64,000 nucleotides of DNA, taken from NCBI RefSeq assembly GCF_000003855.2, contig NW_003101680.1, positions 5,497,510 to 5,561,509 on the forward strand, read 5' to 3'. This stretch comes from Blastomyces gilchristii SLH14081. Its lineage: Eukaryota > Ascomycota > Eurotiomycetes > Onygenales > Ajellomycetaceae. The notes below the pieces were generated by a model. That model saw nothing but the letters and a program-made list of their open reading frames with translations, searched no databases and had not been told where the DNA came from. Positions 25,200 through 35,532 of this stretch are shown here, piece by piece; position 1 is the stretch's first letter, and the number at the start of each line of letters is the position of its first letter. Position numbers and translations under genes: made by a program.

Positions 25200-26440
25200 A
25201 TAAGAGAAGTTTGTATTAAATACACTGAGAGAGTGTAAGAAATCAGAATGAGTAAACATTATAATCTCTCACTTGAAGAATGACAAGATGTCAGATAACA
25301 AGTATCTCATAAGAGTAGTAGAAGAGATGCTTCTGAACTTCAAGCTGAGAAAATTGAAAAATGATGTTGTGCTTTATCATAATCTAGAATATATGAAAGC
25401 TCTCTATTTAGAACATTTATTTAGACATGACTTGATGACTTACATGCATAAGAAATTCAGTCACTTAAAAAGTTCTGAACTTATGAGTGTACTTAAATCA
25501 AGAGTATACTGGCCAAGTATGACTGAGAACATTCAGATGTATGCTTACAAGTGCTTGAATTATCAGATTATGAAAGAATTTAAGAAAGAATTAGAATGTA
25601 AGAAAGTACAATATCAGATAAAGTGTATAATACAACTGTTTAAATGATAAGAGATGAACCTTATAGACATATTATCATGAATGTCAAATGAAAATCAATG
25701 AATAATCACTGCTATTGATTACACTACTGACTGACCAGTTATAAAAGCAGTTTCAGAGATAATAGAGAAGATGATGATGAAGTTTCTATATAATAAGATC
25801 TATATCAACTATGAAATACTGTATGAGATTCTAACTGATAACAGTGTGAATCTTATAAAAGAAGTAGTGAGACATTTCATGAGCCAGTTATAGATAAGAT
25901 ATTATAGAACAATGTTATATTATTCACAGATGAATAAGAAGATGAAATGCTTAAATGAAATCTTAAGCAACATGCTGATGAAATATCTAGTGAGCAAGCC
26001 TATGAGACTATAAGATGAATATCTCAGACAGATGCTATTGACTACACAGATTTAACAGCATGCAGTCTTCAAGTGTTCATTATTCTATCTGTTGTATGAA
26101 TTGCATCCGCGCATTCTGAAGAATGTTTCAGAAGAGAGAAGAGAGGAAACAGCAGTTACAGATATAACAGTCACAGACATAGAATCAAGATTGAAAGAGA
26201 TCAGTCATGCATGTGTAAAAGCTAATAAGTTACTTCTGAACTGAGCAATTCAATTGAAAAGAATATGAGACTCACTAGTTAAAGAATCAAGTCTTAAGAT
26301 AGAAATATGAGTTCTTATACATAATGAGAGTTCTGAGAAGTTTTAACCTAGATGATTTGAGTTATATAAAATACTCAAATCACATTCTCTGAGAATATAC
26401 ACATTGAAAGAATCAGAGGAACAGATCTTATATAACTTAA
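25200..26440 (+). pseudogene. Gypsy-1 copy B integrase, degraded
   Basis: 25273-25647 is open (124 codons). It contains the HHCC zinc-binding domain: H in FRHDLM and HKKFSH, C in YKCLNYQ. The core follows at 25690-26100, with ITAIDYTTD (first Asp), LTDNSVNL (second Asp) and NEILSNML (Glu). A C-terminal region with ESSEKF and KILKSHSLRIYTL corresponds to the GPY/F module. Several stops lie in the core. Confidence 0.88.
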
Positions 26441-27240
26441 TAAATAATTCATGACTTATGAAAGTAAAGATGTATGATCTGAGTGAATTATAATTATTCA
26501 TAGCACTATTATCAGTGTTGAAAAAGAAGAGACTTACAATTAAAAAGTCTTATAAAGTAAGAGAAATTATAGATGCTTATAAATCAGATAATCTCACTTA
26601 TTCTGATCTTTTCATAATTATAAGAAAAGAATGAGAAGTAATAAAGAAATCAGATAAATATCATACTTTAATAAGTGATAAGACTGTAGCTGATTGTATA
26701 ATAACACACTGCAGACAGTAGATACAATATGACAGAGAGCAGTCTCAAAGCAGCAGACTTGTATATGAGTCAGGTTACAGAAGAAAAAGAAATTCAGAGT
26801 TGAATTTGACTGTTTACATCAGTTCAATTACAGAGACAATAGAGGATAAAGCATCTGAAATATTTATAAATACATGAGACTAAGCTATCTTGATCTCTGA
26901 GAACACTCAGAGATTGAGTGAGATTAGTTTTAATGAGCTGTTTACTGTAGTGATCTGAGTGAGTGAAGAGAGACAGTATAATATATGAGACAGAATTACA
27001 AAAGATGAAAGCTGCTGAATCTAGTCACTAAACACTGTATCATATAGAGATTGTGTAAGAGTAGTGACTAGTAGATAAAGAAAAAGTGTAAGAAAAGAGA
27101 AATGAATTAATCATCAACTGTAAGAGTCAGTTATAAAAGATAAATGTTATCATACACATCTCATTCATTTTTATATATCATACATTTAATCTATTTTCAA
27201 TGCCACACTATCTGAAAAACATTAAAAATAAAGAAAATCT
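26440..27240 (+). other. Gypsy-1 copy B region after integrase
   Basis: It continues in the pol sense with a short Lys-rich frame (KSYKVREIIDAYKSDNLTYS at about 26548-26610) that resembles the DNA-binding tails often found after Gypsy integrases. It decays into stops. It has a counterpart at 7700-8400 of copy A. No further domain recognised. Confidence 0.45.
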
Positions 27241-27551
27241 CAAAACTTGAGATCTGTAAGAAATTCAAGAGCTGCAAGCTGCTCTTGTAATAATACTGTA
27301 TATATCTCTGATTTCTCTATCACTCTGTGTATGACATTAATGTCATTTATCACAAGATTGACTGAAATATCAATATAGAAATGTGTATGCATACATGTAG
27401 AAAAATTGAAGAAGAGTGTAAGATCTGCAGAATCAGAAGTTAGAGCAGAAAGAGTAGAGATAGAAGAAATGAAAGAAGAAGAAGATATAGAACTGAATAA
27501 ATAACAGTAAAAGTCATCTGAGACTGAACACTTATAATCTGATATACACAC
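27240..27551 (-). other. Antisense frame in Gypsy-1 copy B (103 codons)
   Basis: It matches the C-terminal two thirds of 7176-7547 (+) in copy A (shared LTSDSADLTLFF, HTHFYIDISVNL, NDINV). It runs opposite to pol. Whether it is expressed is unknown. Confidence 0.35.
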
Positions 27552-27822
27552 AACCTTCTCTGCAGAAGAGAAAGAGAAAGTAATAAGAGAAGCTTAAGAG
27601 TGAAAGAGAGTAGTCTTGACAGTGTTATTATCTTTGATTAAAATGATCTCTGACACTGAAGCAACTAAGAATTATTATTAGTGTATAAAAATCATAAAAT
27701 CAGAGATAAGAACAGTTACTGAATGAACACTCACTGATCTTAGAGTTGTATATATAATTATAATATGCACAGGGCTTCTCAGAAAGAGAGAGAGAGACAC
27801 AGAGAAATGCAGAAAGCAGAAT

Positions 27823-28328
27823 TAGACTGACCGTGTGACCGTGTCTGAAACCAGGACCAGATTTTTTGATAGTTTCATTACCAATTCAACTGATCCCATT
27901 ACATGGTTTTAACATTAGATAGTAGTCTTATACTGTCTCAGTGAGACTTACTGTCTACTCTTATCACATTTTTCAAATGAGACCATGATTTTCACTTCTC
28001 AATTTAAATTATTTTTATTGCTTTAAATGACTTTAAATCTCATTTGAGTGTTACCAAAAAGCGTTACTTTTTAAAAAATTAAAAATAGGCTAAAAAAAAC
28101 CTTAAAATGTCTAAAAATAGTAACTTTATGTCAAGAATGAGACTAAATGAAACCAAATGAGATCACTTTCTCATTTTTTTCAAGTCATGGTTTCATTTTA
28201 AGATCTGATATATAGTCACTTTGCATGTTTTTTTAATAGCTAGTCCCAGCGGGATTCACGCCAAGAAATGTATGAGATCAGATCAAATGGAACCAAATGT
28301 GAAATTCATGGTCCCAGCGGCCAGTCTA
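27823..28328 (-). mobile_element. hAT-type MITE (506 bp) inside Gypsy-1 copy B, best-preserved copy
   Basis: Termini are TAGACTGACC and GGCCAGTCTA, with a perfect 8-bp duplication AGCAGAAT at 27815-27822 and 28329-28336. The empty site GCAGAATACAG is preserved in the Gypsy-1 copy at about 275-285. It keeps GACCGTGTGACCGTG, CCCAGCGGGATTCACGCC and GGTCCCAGCGG, so it has fewer RIP changes than its host element. Confidence 0.95.
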
Positions 28329-28796
28329 AGCAGAATACAGTATACAAACAGCTTATTCTTATAACAACATCTTAGACAAGATATACAAGTCTCACATCTG
28401 TGAGTGTAAAAGAGTACAATATTCATATTCCTTTTTCTGAAAATATGAATATCTTTTATCTGTATCATGAAGTTGAATAATAGATACTAGAGAATAGACT
28501 GATACAGATCTATCATTCTGAAGATATTCATCAGAGTAAATGTACTCATAATATTAAATTTAATAATTATAAAAAGTTTCTTGATATCTGTGAATATCAT
28601 GACTTCATATATAATAAAACTCATAATGATTTTCTCTAAGAACAGAAAAATCAGTGTCAGAAAGAAAAGATGAAAAAGAAAACAACTTATAATTTTAATA
28701 CTGTTGAGAGAGAGAGTGATTCTCTGATATAAATAAATAATTGTCTTATTATAAATATTTAAAATGAATATAATAATCAGTGTTCACAACTGAGCT

Positions 28797-29258
28797 TTAG
28801 ATAGTTATATTATATACAGTTTTCATACAATAAATTGTTTTAGAAGTTGATAAGAAGAGTGAAAGTATATATACAGAGAAATATAGTTCATTAAGTCTAT
28901 ACAATATCTTCTTGAAACAGAGAGAGCTGATAATGAAAGCAGAGATAACAGAATCAGAGAGAACAGAAGTAGTGAGAGTAGAGATTATAAGAATAGAAAT
29001 AGCAGAAGTGAAAGAATCAGACACAGAGATAAATATAGAAGATTGAGAGAAAGTGATAGAGAAAGAAACAGAGAGAGCAGAGAGAGACATAGAAGACTCA
29101 GTTATACATAGTACAGATAATTTCTTTATTATTATATTCTTCAAGTTCTCAATCAATGATTCAATATTGAGATCATAATTATCAGCAGATGCAGATCTGT
29201 TAACATGTGAAGATTCTATATAAATTAAAATATCAGTATCTGTAGATATATAATACAA
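28797..29258 (-). other. Antisense frame in Gypsy-1 copy B (153 codons)
   Basis: The N-terminal 60 residues match 6115-6318 (+) and 975-1172 (-) (shared NIESLIENLKN and KKLSV). The remainder is Ser/Ile/Val-rich. It is the longest antisense frame of the family. The sense strand here is GA-rich. Confidence 0.35.
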
Positions 29259-29775
29259 TCAGAAAAACATGATCAGATACTACTGAAGAAAAGAGAATCA
29301 GAAATGTATAAGAAGATGAAGAAGATATGTCATTTATAGTAGTACATTCTGATAATTGTTAAAAGATAAACAAGTTCTGATCATATTTCACAATGTATTA
29401 CACTTACTGCTAATAAACTGCCTGATATAAACACTATGAGAACACTTGTTATAAGAACAGAAAGCTATTATCAGAAATATATACAATGTGATAAATAAAC
29501 AGATAGAAAGAGTTAAACAGAAGAAGAGATAGAAATCTTGAATAAGATAATAATATTCAATAATGACAATGATGAAGAAGATGATTAAAGAATGAGAAAA
29601 GTTAGTGAATGAGAGATGTAATATAGTGAAAGTTTCTTTGTAAGAGTGTACACAGAATACTAGCTGAATCAGAGATAGATTATATAATTATGAAACACTA
29701 GTGACAAGCTAATCTGCATGAAGCTAGAGCATACAATATGATTACATAAGTGTGACTGAATCTGATGAGAGAGAA

Positions 29776-29941
29776 TGTAATTCAGAAGAATGTACAATCA
29801 TCAGATAATAACACAGTCACTTTCAAACTTGCTTACAAATGTAAAGAGGCCATAGCAGCCACTAATTAATTTAGCGTATGATATATAAGAAGCCGGCGTA
29901 CGCCTGTAATCGTACGCTGAGGAAGCAATCTTTGAATCACA
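29776..29941 (+). repeat. Gypsy-1 copy B 3' LTR (166 bp)
   Basis: It starts TGTAATTC (RIP change from TGTGATTC) and ends GAATCACA. CGTACGCCTG and AGCCGGCG are retained in its second half. Confidence 0.9.
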
Positions 29942-29945
29942 AAAG

Positions 29946-30330
29946 AAGCTGTAGAGCAGTAAAAACAGTAATAGTAATAAAGAGAGTAAATGTGAAAGAA
30001 GTAGTAAAGTTAGTAGAGATGATAGAAATGATAAAAAAGAGATAGAAGTGAAAGAAATGATAGAGATAATAAGAGAAAGAGTGATAAAATCAGAGTAGAA
30101 ATAAGATAAAAGTAATAGAGAGAGCTGCGGAGCGGTAGAGACAGTGATAATGATAGAGAAAGTAAAGATAAAAGAAGTGATAGAGATGATAGAGACAGTG
30201 ATGATAGTAAAGAGAATAGAGATAATAGAGATGATAGAGAGAGAGTTAAAGTGAAAGAGATAAAGATATAAAGTGAAAGTAATAAAGAGTGCTACAGAGT
30301 GTTACAGATAATGATGATGATAAAGAGAGT
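29946..30330 (+). repeat. Purine-rich tandem repeat, unit about 176 bp, two and a partial copies
   Basis: A unit starting AGCTGTAGAGCAGTAAAAACAG (29947) is repeated from AGCTGCGGAGCGGTAGAGACAG (30125). A third, partial start lies at TGCTACAGAGTGTTACAGATA (about 30290). Inside, GTGATAGAGATGATAGAG-like subrepeats occur. No coding function is supported. Confidence 0.6.
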
Positions 30331-30373
30331 ACATAATAAGATACTACTACATATTTTTAATAAGATGCATGTA

Positions 30374-30449
30374 ATGTCACATTACAGTATTTTTTACATG
30401 AAAAAGTTGGTTTTTCTATAATAAATAGAGAGAAGAGAGAAGAGAGATA
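30374..30449 (+). repeat. Repeat block matching 21084-21133
   Basis: ACATTACAGTATTTTTTACATG through CTATAATAAATAGAGAG is the second copy of the block at 21084-21133. It directly precedes the TA-flanked element. Confidence 0.6.
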
Positions 30450-31091
30450 CAGAGAGCACTATTAAAAGAATTACACCGGTAAAAAGACAGCTAGACAGTG
30501 TTACAAATCTTGGCAGAAATTCACACTGTAATTTATACTGAATATTCAGTTCTTGATTATTCATTGTCTTCACTGTCATCTTTTTAATATGTAATCTGCC
30601 TGTCAATCTCATCTCACAGTCAGATAAGTATTCTACTTCTTTATCTACTTATACTATCTTTCTTCTCTATATTCATTATCATTTTCTAACTCTATAAACT
30701 TTATTAATCATGTTAAATTTTTGTAAGAATAGTATCTTTAATACTACTACTTTTCTGAGTTATTCAGTCAGATTTGAGAGTATCTCTAAGTCATTTATTA
30801 TGAAGTATAATATGTGATAGTTCAGAATTAAATTCACATTCAATTGCATATTTATATATACAGTTGATTTGACTCTTTGAGATCTGTGTGATTTTCATGA
30901 TTTCAGTATTTAACTTGTTAAAATAAAGTGATTTAAGAGTCATTATAAGAGCTCTTGTAGCCAGACAATCTCATATAAATAGAATGCAGACTGATTAGAA
31001 GCTAAATATAATTACTCATTAAAACATAGTGATATTTCTTAGCTGTATCAATTGAATCTGAGCGGCGCAATTCTTTTGATAGCGCTCTCTG
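30450..31091. mobile_element. 642-bp TIR element flanked by TA (Tc1/mariner-like non-autonomous element)
   Basis: The left end CAGAGAGCACTATTAAAAG and the reverse complement of the right end CAGAGAGCGCTATCAAAAG form inverted repeats of about 29 bp. Their differences are all C/T or G/A. The dinucleotide TA flanks both sides (30448-30449 and 31092-31093). No transposase motif can be read inside. The right TIR keeps its CpGs (CGGCGC, GCGC), the left does not. Confidence 0.72.
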
Positions 31092-31093
31092 TA

Positions 31094-31439
31094 GAGAGAA
31101 GAGAGATAAATAGAGAGATATCTTTACTAGTAATAATTATGAAAAGTACTTAAATAAAATATTATTAATATAATTCTGATGAGCAGAGAGCTTAATGTCT
31201 GACACTGTACTAGATCAATTGAACTTAAGCTTATCTATAAAATGAGAATTCATTGACAGTATCAAGATTCTAATAGAGTTTCTAGAATGTGAGCATGGTC
31301 AGGTCTGCAGCTAGATATATAGAACAGAGTTTCAATCTCTCAGAGTCTCAAATCTAATCTATGACATCATTGAAGATGCCATTCCGAATAAGAATAGTCT
31401 GCAAGTTTCTGCAAGCTTCCGCAATCTTGTGATATCTCA
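31094..31439. other. Transition between AT-rich block and gene island
   Basis: Composition rises gradually and CpG reappears (CTTCCGCAATC at about 31418-31428). No gene or repeat is recognised. Confidence 0.5.
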
Positions 31440-32470
31440 TATCTTCTTTCTATCTGAAATAGCTTGCTCCGTGGCGGGGCCTTGCCACCCCCGCCCAGGG
31501 CACGTTACAGTTGTGGTTGTGATAATAATGCTGCGATGAGGCGCGCCAACCACGGATGTGGGGAGCGAAGGCACGTGCACCCCTCCAAACCACTCATCAA
31601 GGGCCAAAAGAAAGAATGCGTGCCCAGCGTTCCGACGACGTGTTGCGCAGTTGTAATAAGCAGCGGGTCTTGAGCGGGGGCGGAAGCAGGCGGAAGACAA
31701 GCCCTAGGTGAAGCCAAGCTGAGCTAAGTTAAGCTCTAGCAGGGCCAGAATAACGGGCGTGGAATGGGAATGGAGCCACGTTCCATGCGAAGTCTGTTTC
31801 ACTGAAGCCGGGCCTGGCTCTGGGCGAGATCGTTCTTTGGCCTTCCTTTTTTTATGTTTTCACTTTGTTTTTGCTTTGTTTTTGCTGTGGTAACTGTTAC
31901 TTACAATGTAGATGTGGGATGATGTTTTTGGCAAGAGAAGCAAGCAAAGAAAGCAAGAAGCCGGAAAACCAGAAAAGAAGAAATAAACGCTGAATTCGAC
32001 ACTGTTTCTTTCTTCTTCTTTCCTGCTTCTCTTTGTCTGCATGGAGGCGGTGGGCTTTGACTCCCTCTCAGGTCAGGGGCCTGCTTGTGCTGTAGCACCA
32101 GGACTTCTTTTCGTTTTTATTATTATTTATTTTCGGGAACTGCATGTTTTTTCAGATGATGTGTGGTATATATAACTATATATATATATATGGGGTTGAT
32201 CATTTTCGTCAGGATAGGATACCATACCGGCAGCAAACCGGATATAGCATCAGCATGATTATTAAAGGGTAAGCTAAATAAATAACTAATGAATAATAAT
32301 AAATAGACATTGGAATAAAGTAGAAATAAGAATAAACACCAGCAAGCCAGCTAAAACCTTCCTGGCGGTCTGTCTGTTTGTGTTTGTCCCTCCCGCCTCC
32401 CGCCGAAATAGTATTCCTCCACTTTAAACCTTCGTCATTCTCCGCCTCTTGGGGCATATTTTCTCTTTTC

Positions 32471-32497
32471 TTCTTCTCCTCCTCCTCCTCCTCCTCT
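32471..32497 (+). repeat. (CTC)n / (TTC)n microsatellite
   Basis: TTCTTCTCCTCCTCCTCCTC-type run in the upstream region of the island gene. Confidence 0.85.
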
Positions 32498-33079
32498 TGT
32501 CTCCCCTCTCCTCTGACTTACTCGTTCCTTAAAAATAAAACAATAATACTCCACTCGCTTTCTTCCGCTCTTACAACACAAATAATCCGCAGCTGGACCG
32601 ATTCCCTATTGGCGGCAAGCGTACTGGCGTGAGCTCTGTCCTGCGCGGTTGGTTGGGTGCAAGGGCTGAAGAAGTTACTGGGGCTGTTGCATTTTGCATT
32701 TTGCATTTTGCGCTGGACGTCTGTAAGTGGCTGCTTTGTTTCTTTTTTCTCTCACTACTTTCCTTTTCTTTTCTTTTTCCATTTTCCCTCCCTGTCAAGT
32801 TCCAAGTTTGTTGCCCGATTCCTGCCATGCCTTGCCTGGGCTGCGGTGGACAACTCAGGCGCTTGCCACAGGCACACATACATCGATCTATCTGTACTCC
32901 GTACAAACGAGAGAGATACGGTCAGTCACCGTCACACTCTACTTCTCCCCTTGATGCCTCCTCCTCTCCTTATTATTATTATTAGCCTTTCTGTTGTTCG
33001 TCTATGACGTCGTCGGTGACATCTGTCCTGGCTATTCATTCCCCTGTGTCTGCTGGTGTGCTGTCCCCACAGAGAGGGG

Positions 33080-33081
<2 letters not shown>

Positions 33082-33118
<37 letters not shown>
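33082..33118 (+). repeat. (GA)n microsatellite
   Basis: About 18 GA units directly after GAGGGGG. It lies roughly 0.8 kb upstream of the start codon, probably in the promoter or leader. Confidence 0.95.
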
Positions 33119-33121
<3 letters not shown>

Positions 33122-33921
33122 CAGCGCTCGCCCTGTCACCCCCGTCACATATTTCTACCCTCACTTTTTCCTCGTCCAGCCGATTGGAAGATCCTCCTCG
33201 CTCTCCAGTTCGTGCTTCATGTCAATCAATGCTGCTTGTTCCCGCTGGGCAACTCTGCAGATCCCGTTGACTTTTAAGAAATCGCTGACCTCCTGGATCC
33301 ATCCAGCCTCTCGCTCTCCCACTTCTTCTCGCTCGTCTTTAAATACAATCACCCCAATCTCTGCCGCTGTCATCGTCTCCATCTCCGTCAAGCTAGTATT
33401 TCTGAGATTTAGGCCCTGACACTTCTACATCAATGAGTGTTGCCTCCCCTTTTCATATTCCTTGAGCAAGCCGTCGAATCCAATCCTGCTGCCAAAAGCC
33501 TACGTTAGCGCACGAAAACCACCATCCATCCATCTTAGTGTAACGGAGACTACAACAAGCAACATCCACCGCTCTGGTTCTTTGTCAGTCAGGGTTATAA
33601 GAAACATCCCACCGTGAAAACAGGAACCCCACGCTCTGTTTTTCTGTTTTTGTTATTAGTCTTGCTCGCAACTGGCAGCAACACATACACAAAAAAAAAA
33701 AAAAAAAAACACATTGACCAACTCCTCACATTACCCGTTGGGCTCCCATCCACCCACCGCCACGTATTTTATCGCGTGTCCGGCTTATCGCCCGCGCACG
33801 TTCGTTCTCTCCTGCTACGAAGTAACAACGAATCGCACTCACTCAACTTCGTACACACAAGACGTTTACATCATGCTATAAAGCCTTTATTTAAAAAGAG
33901 GAGAAATACTACTTCAAGACT

Positions 33922-35532
33922 ATGGTTCTTCTATCGCAGCTTTTTGAAACAGACAGACGCGAATGCTCGGAACGAAGCATGGAATCAAGCCAACCCCCTC
34001 CCTACGCTAGCCCCTCACCTCAGTCTCCCCAGTCTGTCGCGTCATCCAACCCGGGTTCGCCCGCTGTATCTCTCTTCTCCGCAAGAGCCCATAACAGATT
34101 CCCCAGCTCCGCGTCTTCGTTAGCCTCTTCTCCTGGCTTGGGGAGCCTTATAGAAGGATATAGCACTATGAAGACCCCGCTGACCGACGTCAAAGAGGAC
34201 CCACTTGAGCTCGATACGAGTCTGGTTGACGGAAGCCCTTATTTTGGTGAGCCCTACTGTCGTTCGCAAACTGGGGACAACAAGCATTGTTTTCCGTCTT
34301 CTAACATCTCTGGTGAAATTGTAGCGCACTTCAACCAGGTTCACGCGGACGATGGCTATTCCGCAGTGCTGGAATACGATCTTTCAGACGACGTGGTGGA
34401 AAAGCCGAGCTCACCCAAGAAGCGAAAGTCGGATGGCAGCACAGCTACATCCTTTCGCGGCATCTCTCGCTTAAGCAACCGATTTACTTCCATGTCGTCG
34501 AAATGGAAACACAAGCAAGGAATAGATACGGCAGTCTTGGAAAAATATGATGAATCGCTGAGATCGCGTGCAAATTCTGCAACGTCGACGTTGGTGAGCC
34601 CGACAGTTAGCTCACTCTCCATCCGACAAGGCCACACATCCCCCTCTCCAGCAAGAACAGCTTTTGAAGATCGGTTACATGAGAGTGGTATTCATCCCAT
34701 AGACATCGACATGGCCAATCGACAGGGTATAATAGACACAGAGCCAAAGGCAACCACACCTTTACTGCCACCTTTGATGGTGAACCTTCCGAATCGGGAT
34801 AACATATCGCCCACACAGTCACCACTACAGTCCCCCTCCGTAGCTGATGTGACTGACAGCAACTCGCACCCAAATACAACCCACAACTCCCTCGACGCTT
34901 CCAGAGCGACATGCCTACCTTCACCACCGCTATCCAAACAGGCCTCTGTATCATCCATCAGTCGACAATTGGCAGGAGCCAGAACTCAGGTTCAAGATCT
35001 CTCCCCAGTCGCAATGCCAGAGACGGATGACGAGTGGTCCGACAAGCTAGGCCATGCGAATTTCACCATCCGACCTGAACCCTATCTCCCCACCTCCCGA
35101 ACGCTCGAAGCCTTCGAGGAGCACAGGAACAATTGGGCGCTTGCCCGCTGCAATTACGCGAAACATCTCACTCGCATTGCAGAGCACTACGGCGCAACAT
35201 CCAACATCTACCGGCTCACGGAGGAGAAATGGGATTCGGTGGAGGCTGGATGGAGAGGGAACCACAACGAACTCGTCGCAGGTTTGGAAGACGGCAGAGG
35301 TAATCCTGTCAGCTTGCTACACAAACCGGACATCTCCAGCGTCGAAGCCATCAAAATCCCACAGCTGGACGATAAAAGCAAGTTTCCTGACCGTGGTGAT
35401 GAGGATATTGTTGGACCAATGTCTGTGGCGCCTGTTCTTCAACGATCTTCGTATCCGTCGGGCAAATCGTTACGGAAGAGAACGTTCTTTAAGTTCTTGC
35501 AAGATCTGTTCACCCCTGGGATAAAAGCCTGA
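33922..35532 (+). CDS. Ser/Pro-rich fungal protein with conserved C-terminal helical region (536 aa)
   Basis: It is the only convincing host gene in the window: one uninterrupted frame with normal codon use. Residues about 20-350 are Ser/Pro/Thr-rich and probably disordered (PPPYASPSPQSPQS near 24-37; basic patch SSPKKRKS near 163-170, a possible nuclear signal). Residues about 365-460 are less biased and look folded: DEWSDKLGHANFTIRPEPYLP, then Trp-, Arg- and Tyr-containing helices (NNWALARCNYAKHL, AEHYGATS, EEKWDSVEAGW). The C-terminus is basic (KSLRKRTFFKFL). The architecture resembles an uncharacterised Eurotiomycetes family, some members of which carry the informal note that only proline and serine match. 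This recognition is from memory. Both ATG33922 and ATG33979 (residue 20, AAGCATGG) have A at -3 and G at +4. The protein may start at residue 20, where the composition-biased part begins. No enzyme motif, signal peptide or membrane segment is visible. Confidence 0.85.
   Translation: MVLLSQLFETDRRECSERSMESSQPPPYASPSPQSPQSVASSNPGSPAVSLFSARAHNRFPSSASSLASSPGLGSLIEGYSTMKTPLTDVKEDPLELDTSLVDGSPYFGEPYCRSQTGDNKHCFPSSNISGEIVAHFNQVHADDGYSAVLEYDLSDDVVEKPSSPKKRKSDGSTATSFRGISRLSNRFTSMSSKWKHKQGIDTAVLEKYDESLRSRANSATSTLVSPTVSSLSIRQGHTSPSPARTAFEDRLHESGIHPIDIDMANRQGIIDTEPKATTPLLPPLMVNLPNRDNISPTQSPLQSPSVADVTDSNSHPNTTHNSLDASRATCLPSPPLSKQASVSSISRQLAGARTQVQDLSPVAMPETDDEWSDKLGHANFTIRPEPYLPTSRTLEAFEEHRNNWALARCNYAKHLTRIAEHYGATSNIYRLTEEKWDSVEAGWRGNHNELVAGLEDGRGNPVSLLHKPDISSVEAIKIPQLDDKSKFPDRGDEDIVGPMSVAPVLQRSSYPSGKSLRKRTFFKFLQDLFTPGIKA

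Larger units (their letters stand above)
21228..29941 (+). mobile_element. Gypsy-1 LTR retrotransposon, complete copy B (8714 bp including one MITE)
   Basis: It has direct LTRs at 21228-21392 and 29776-29941 and a perfect 4-bp duplication AAAG (21224-21227, 29942-29945). Subtracting the MITE and its duplication gives about 8.2 kb, equal to copy A. Order on the + strand: gag, zinc knuckle, protease, RT, RNase H, integrase (zinc finger, core, C-terminal part), then about 2.7 kb of non-pol sequence containing the MITE, then the 3' LTR. All pol frames are interrupted by stops, so it is non-autonomous. Confidence 0.93.
31440..33921 (+). promoter_or_regulatory. GC-normal upstream region of the island gene (promoter and 5' leader)
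   Basis: About 2.5 kb without a convincing coding frame. It contains pyrimidine-rich tracts typical of fungal promoters (32461-32520, 32730-32800), an inverted CCAAT box (ATTGG, about 32608), an AT run ATATATATATATAT near 32174-32190, and three copies of GCATTTT at 32689-32712. There is a (GA)n run at 33082-33118 and A19 at 33691-33709. The transcription start cannot be set from sequence alone. The short frames on both strands overlap each other and look like shadows. Confidence 0.5.

Noticed and set aside
29946..30330. CRISPR-like array
   Set aside because: Units are about 176 bp, adjacent, without spacers; the organism is evidently a eukaryote.
31437..31717. Opposed open frames on both strands at the island's left edge
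   Set aside because: Mutual shadows in GC-richer DNA, with no conserved motif or plausible start context.
32629..33419. Several overlapping + frames of 75-141 codons upstream of the gene
   Set aside because: Three frames are open at once through pyrimidine-rich and (GA)n DNA, giving S/F/L- and RE-repeat text; typical of non-coding promoter or leader sequence.
33614..34123. 169-codon + frame as a separate gene
   Set aside because: It spans a homopolymeric A run, overlaps the 536-codon gene in another frame and has no domain; it is a shadow plus leader sequence.
34120..35265. Frames on - opposite to the island gene (up to 115 codons)
   Set aside because: Antisense shadows of a long coding frame with strong codon bias.
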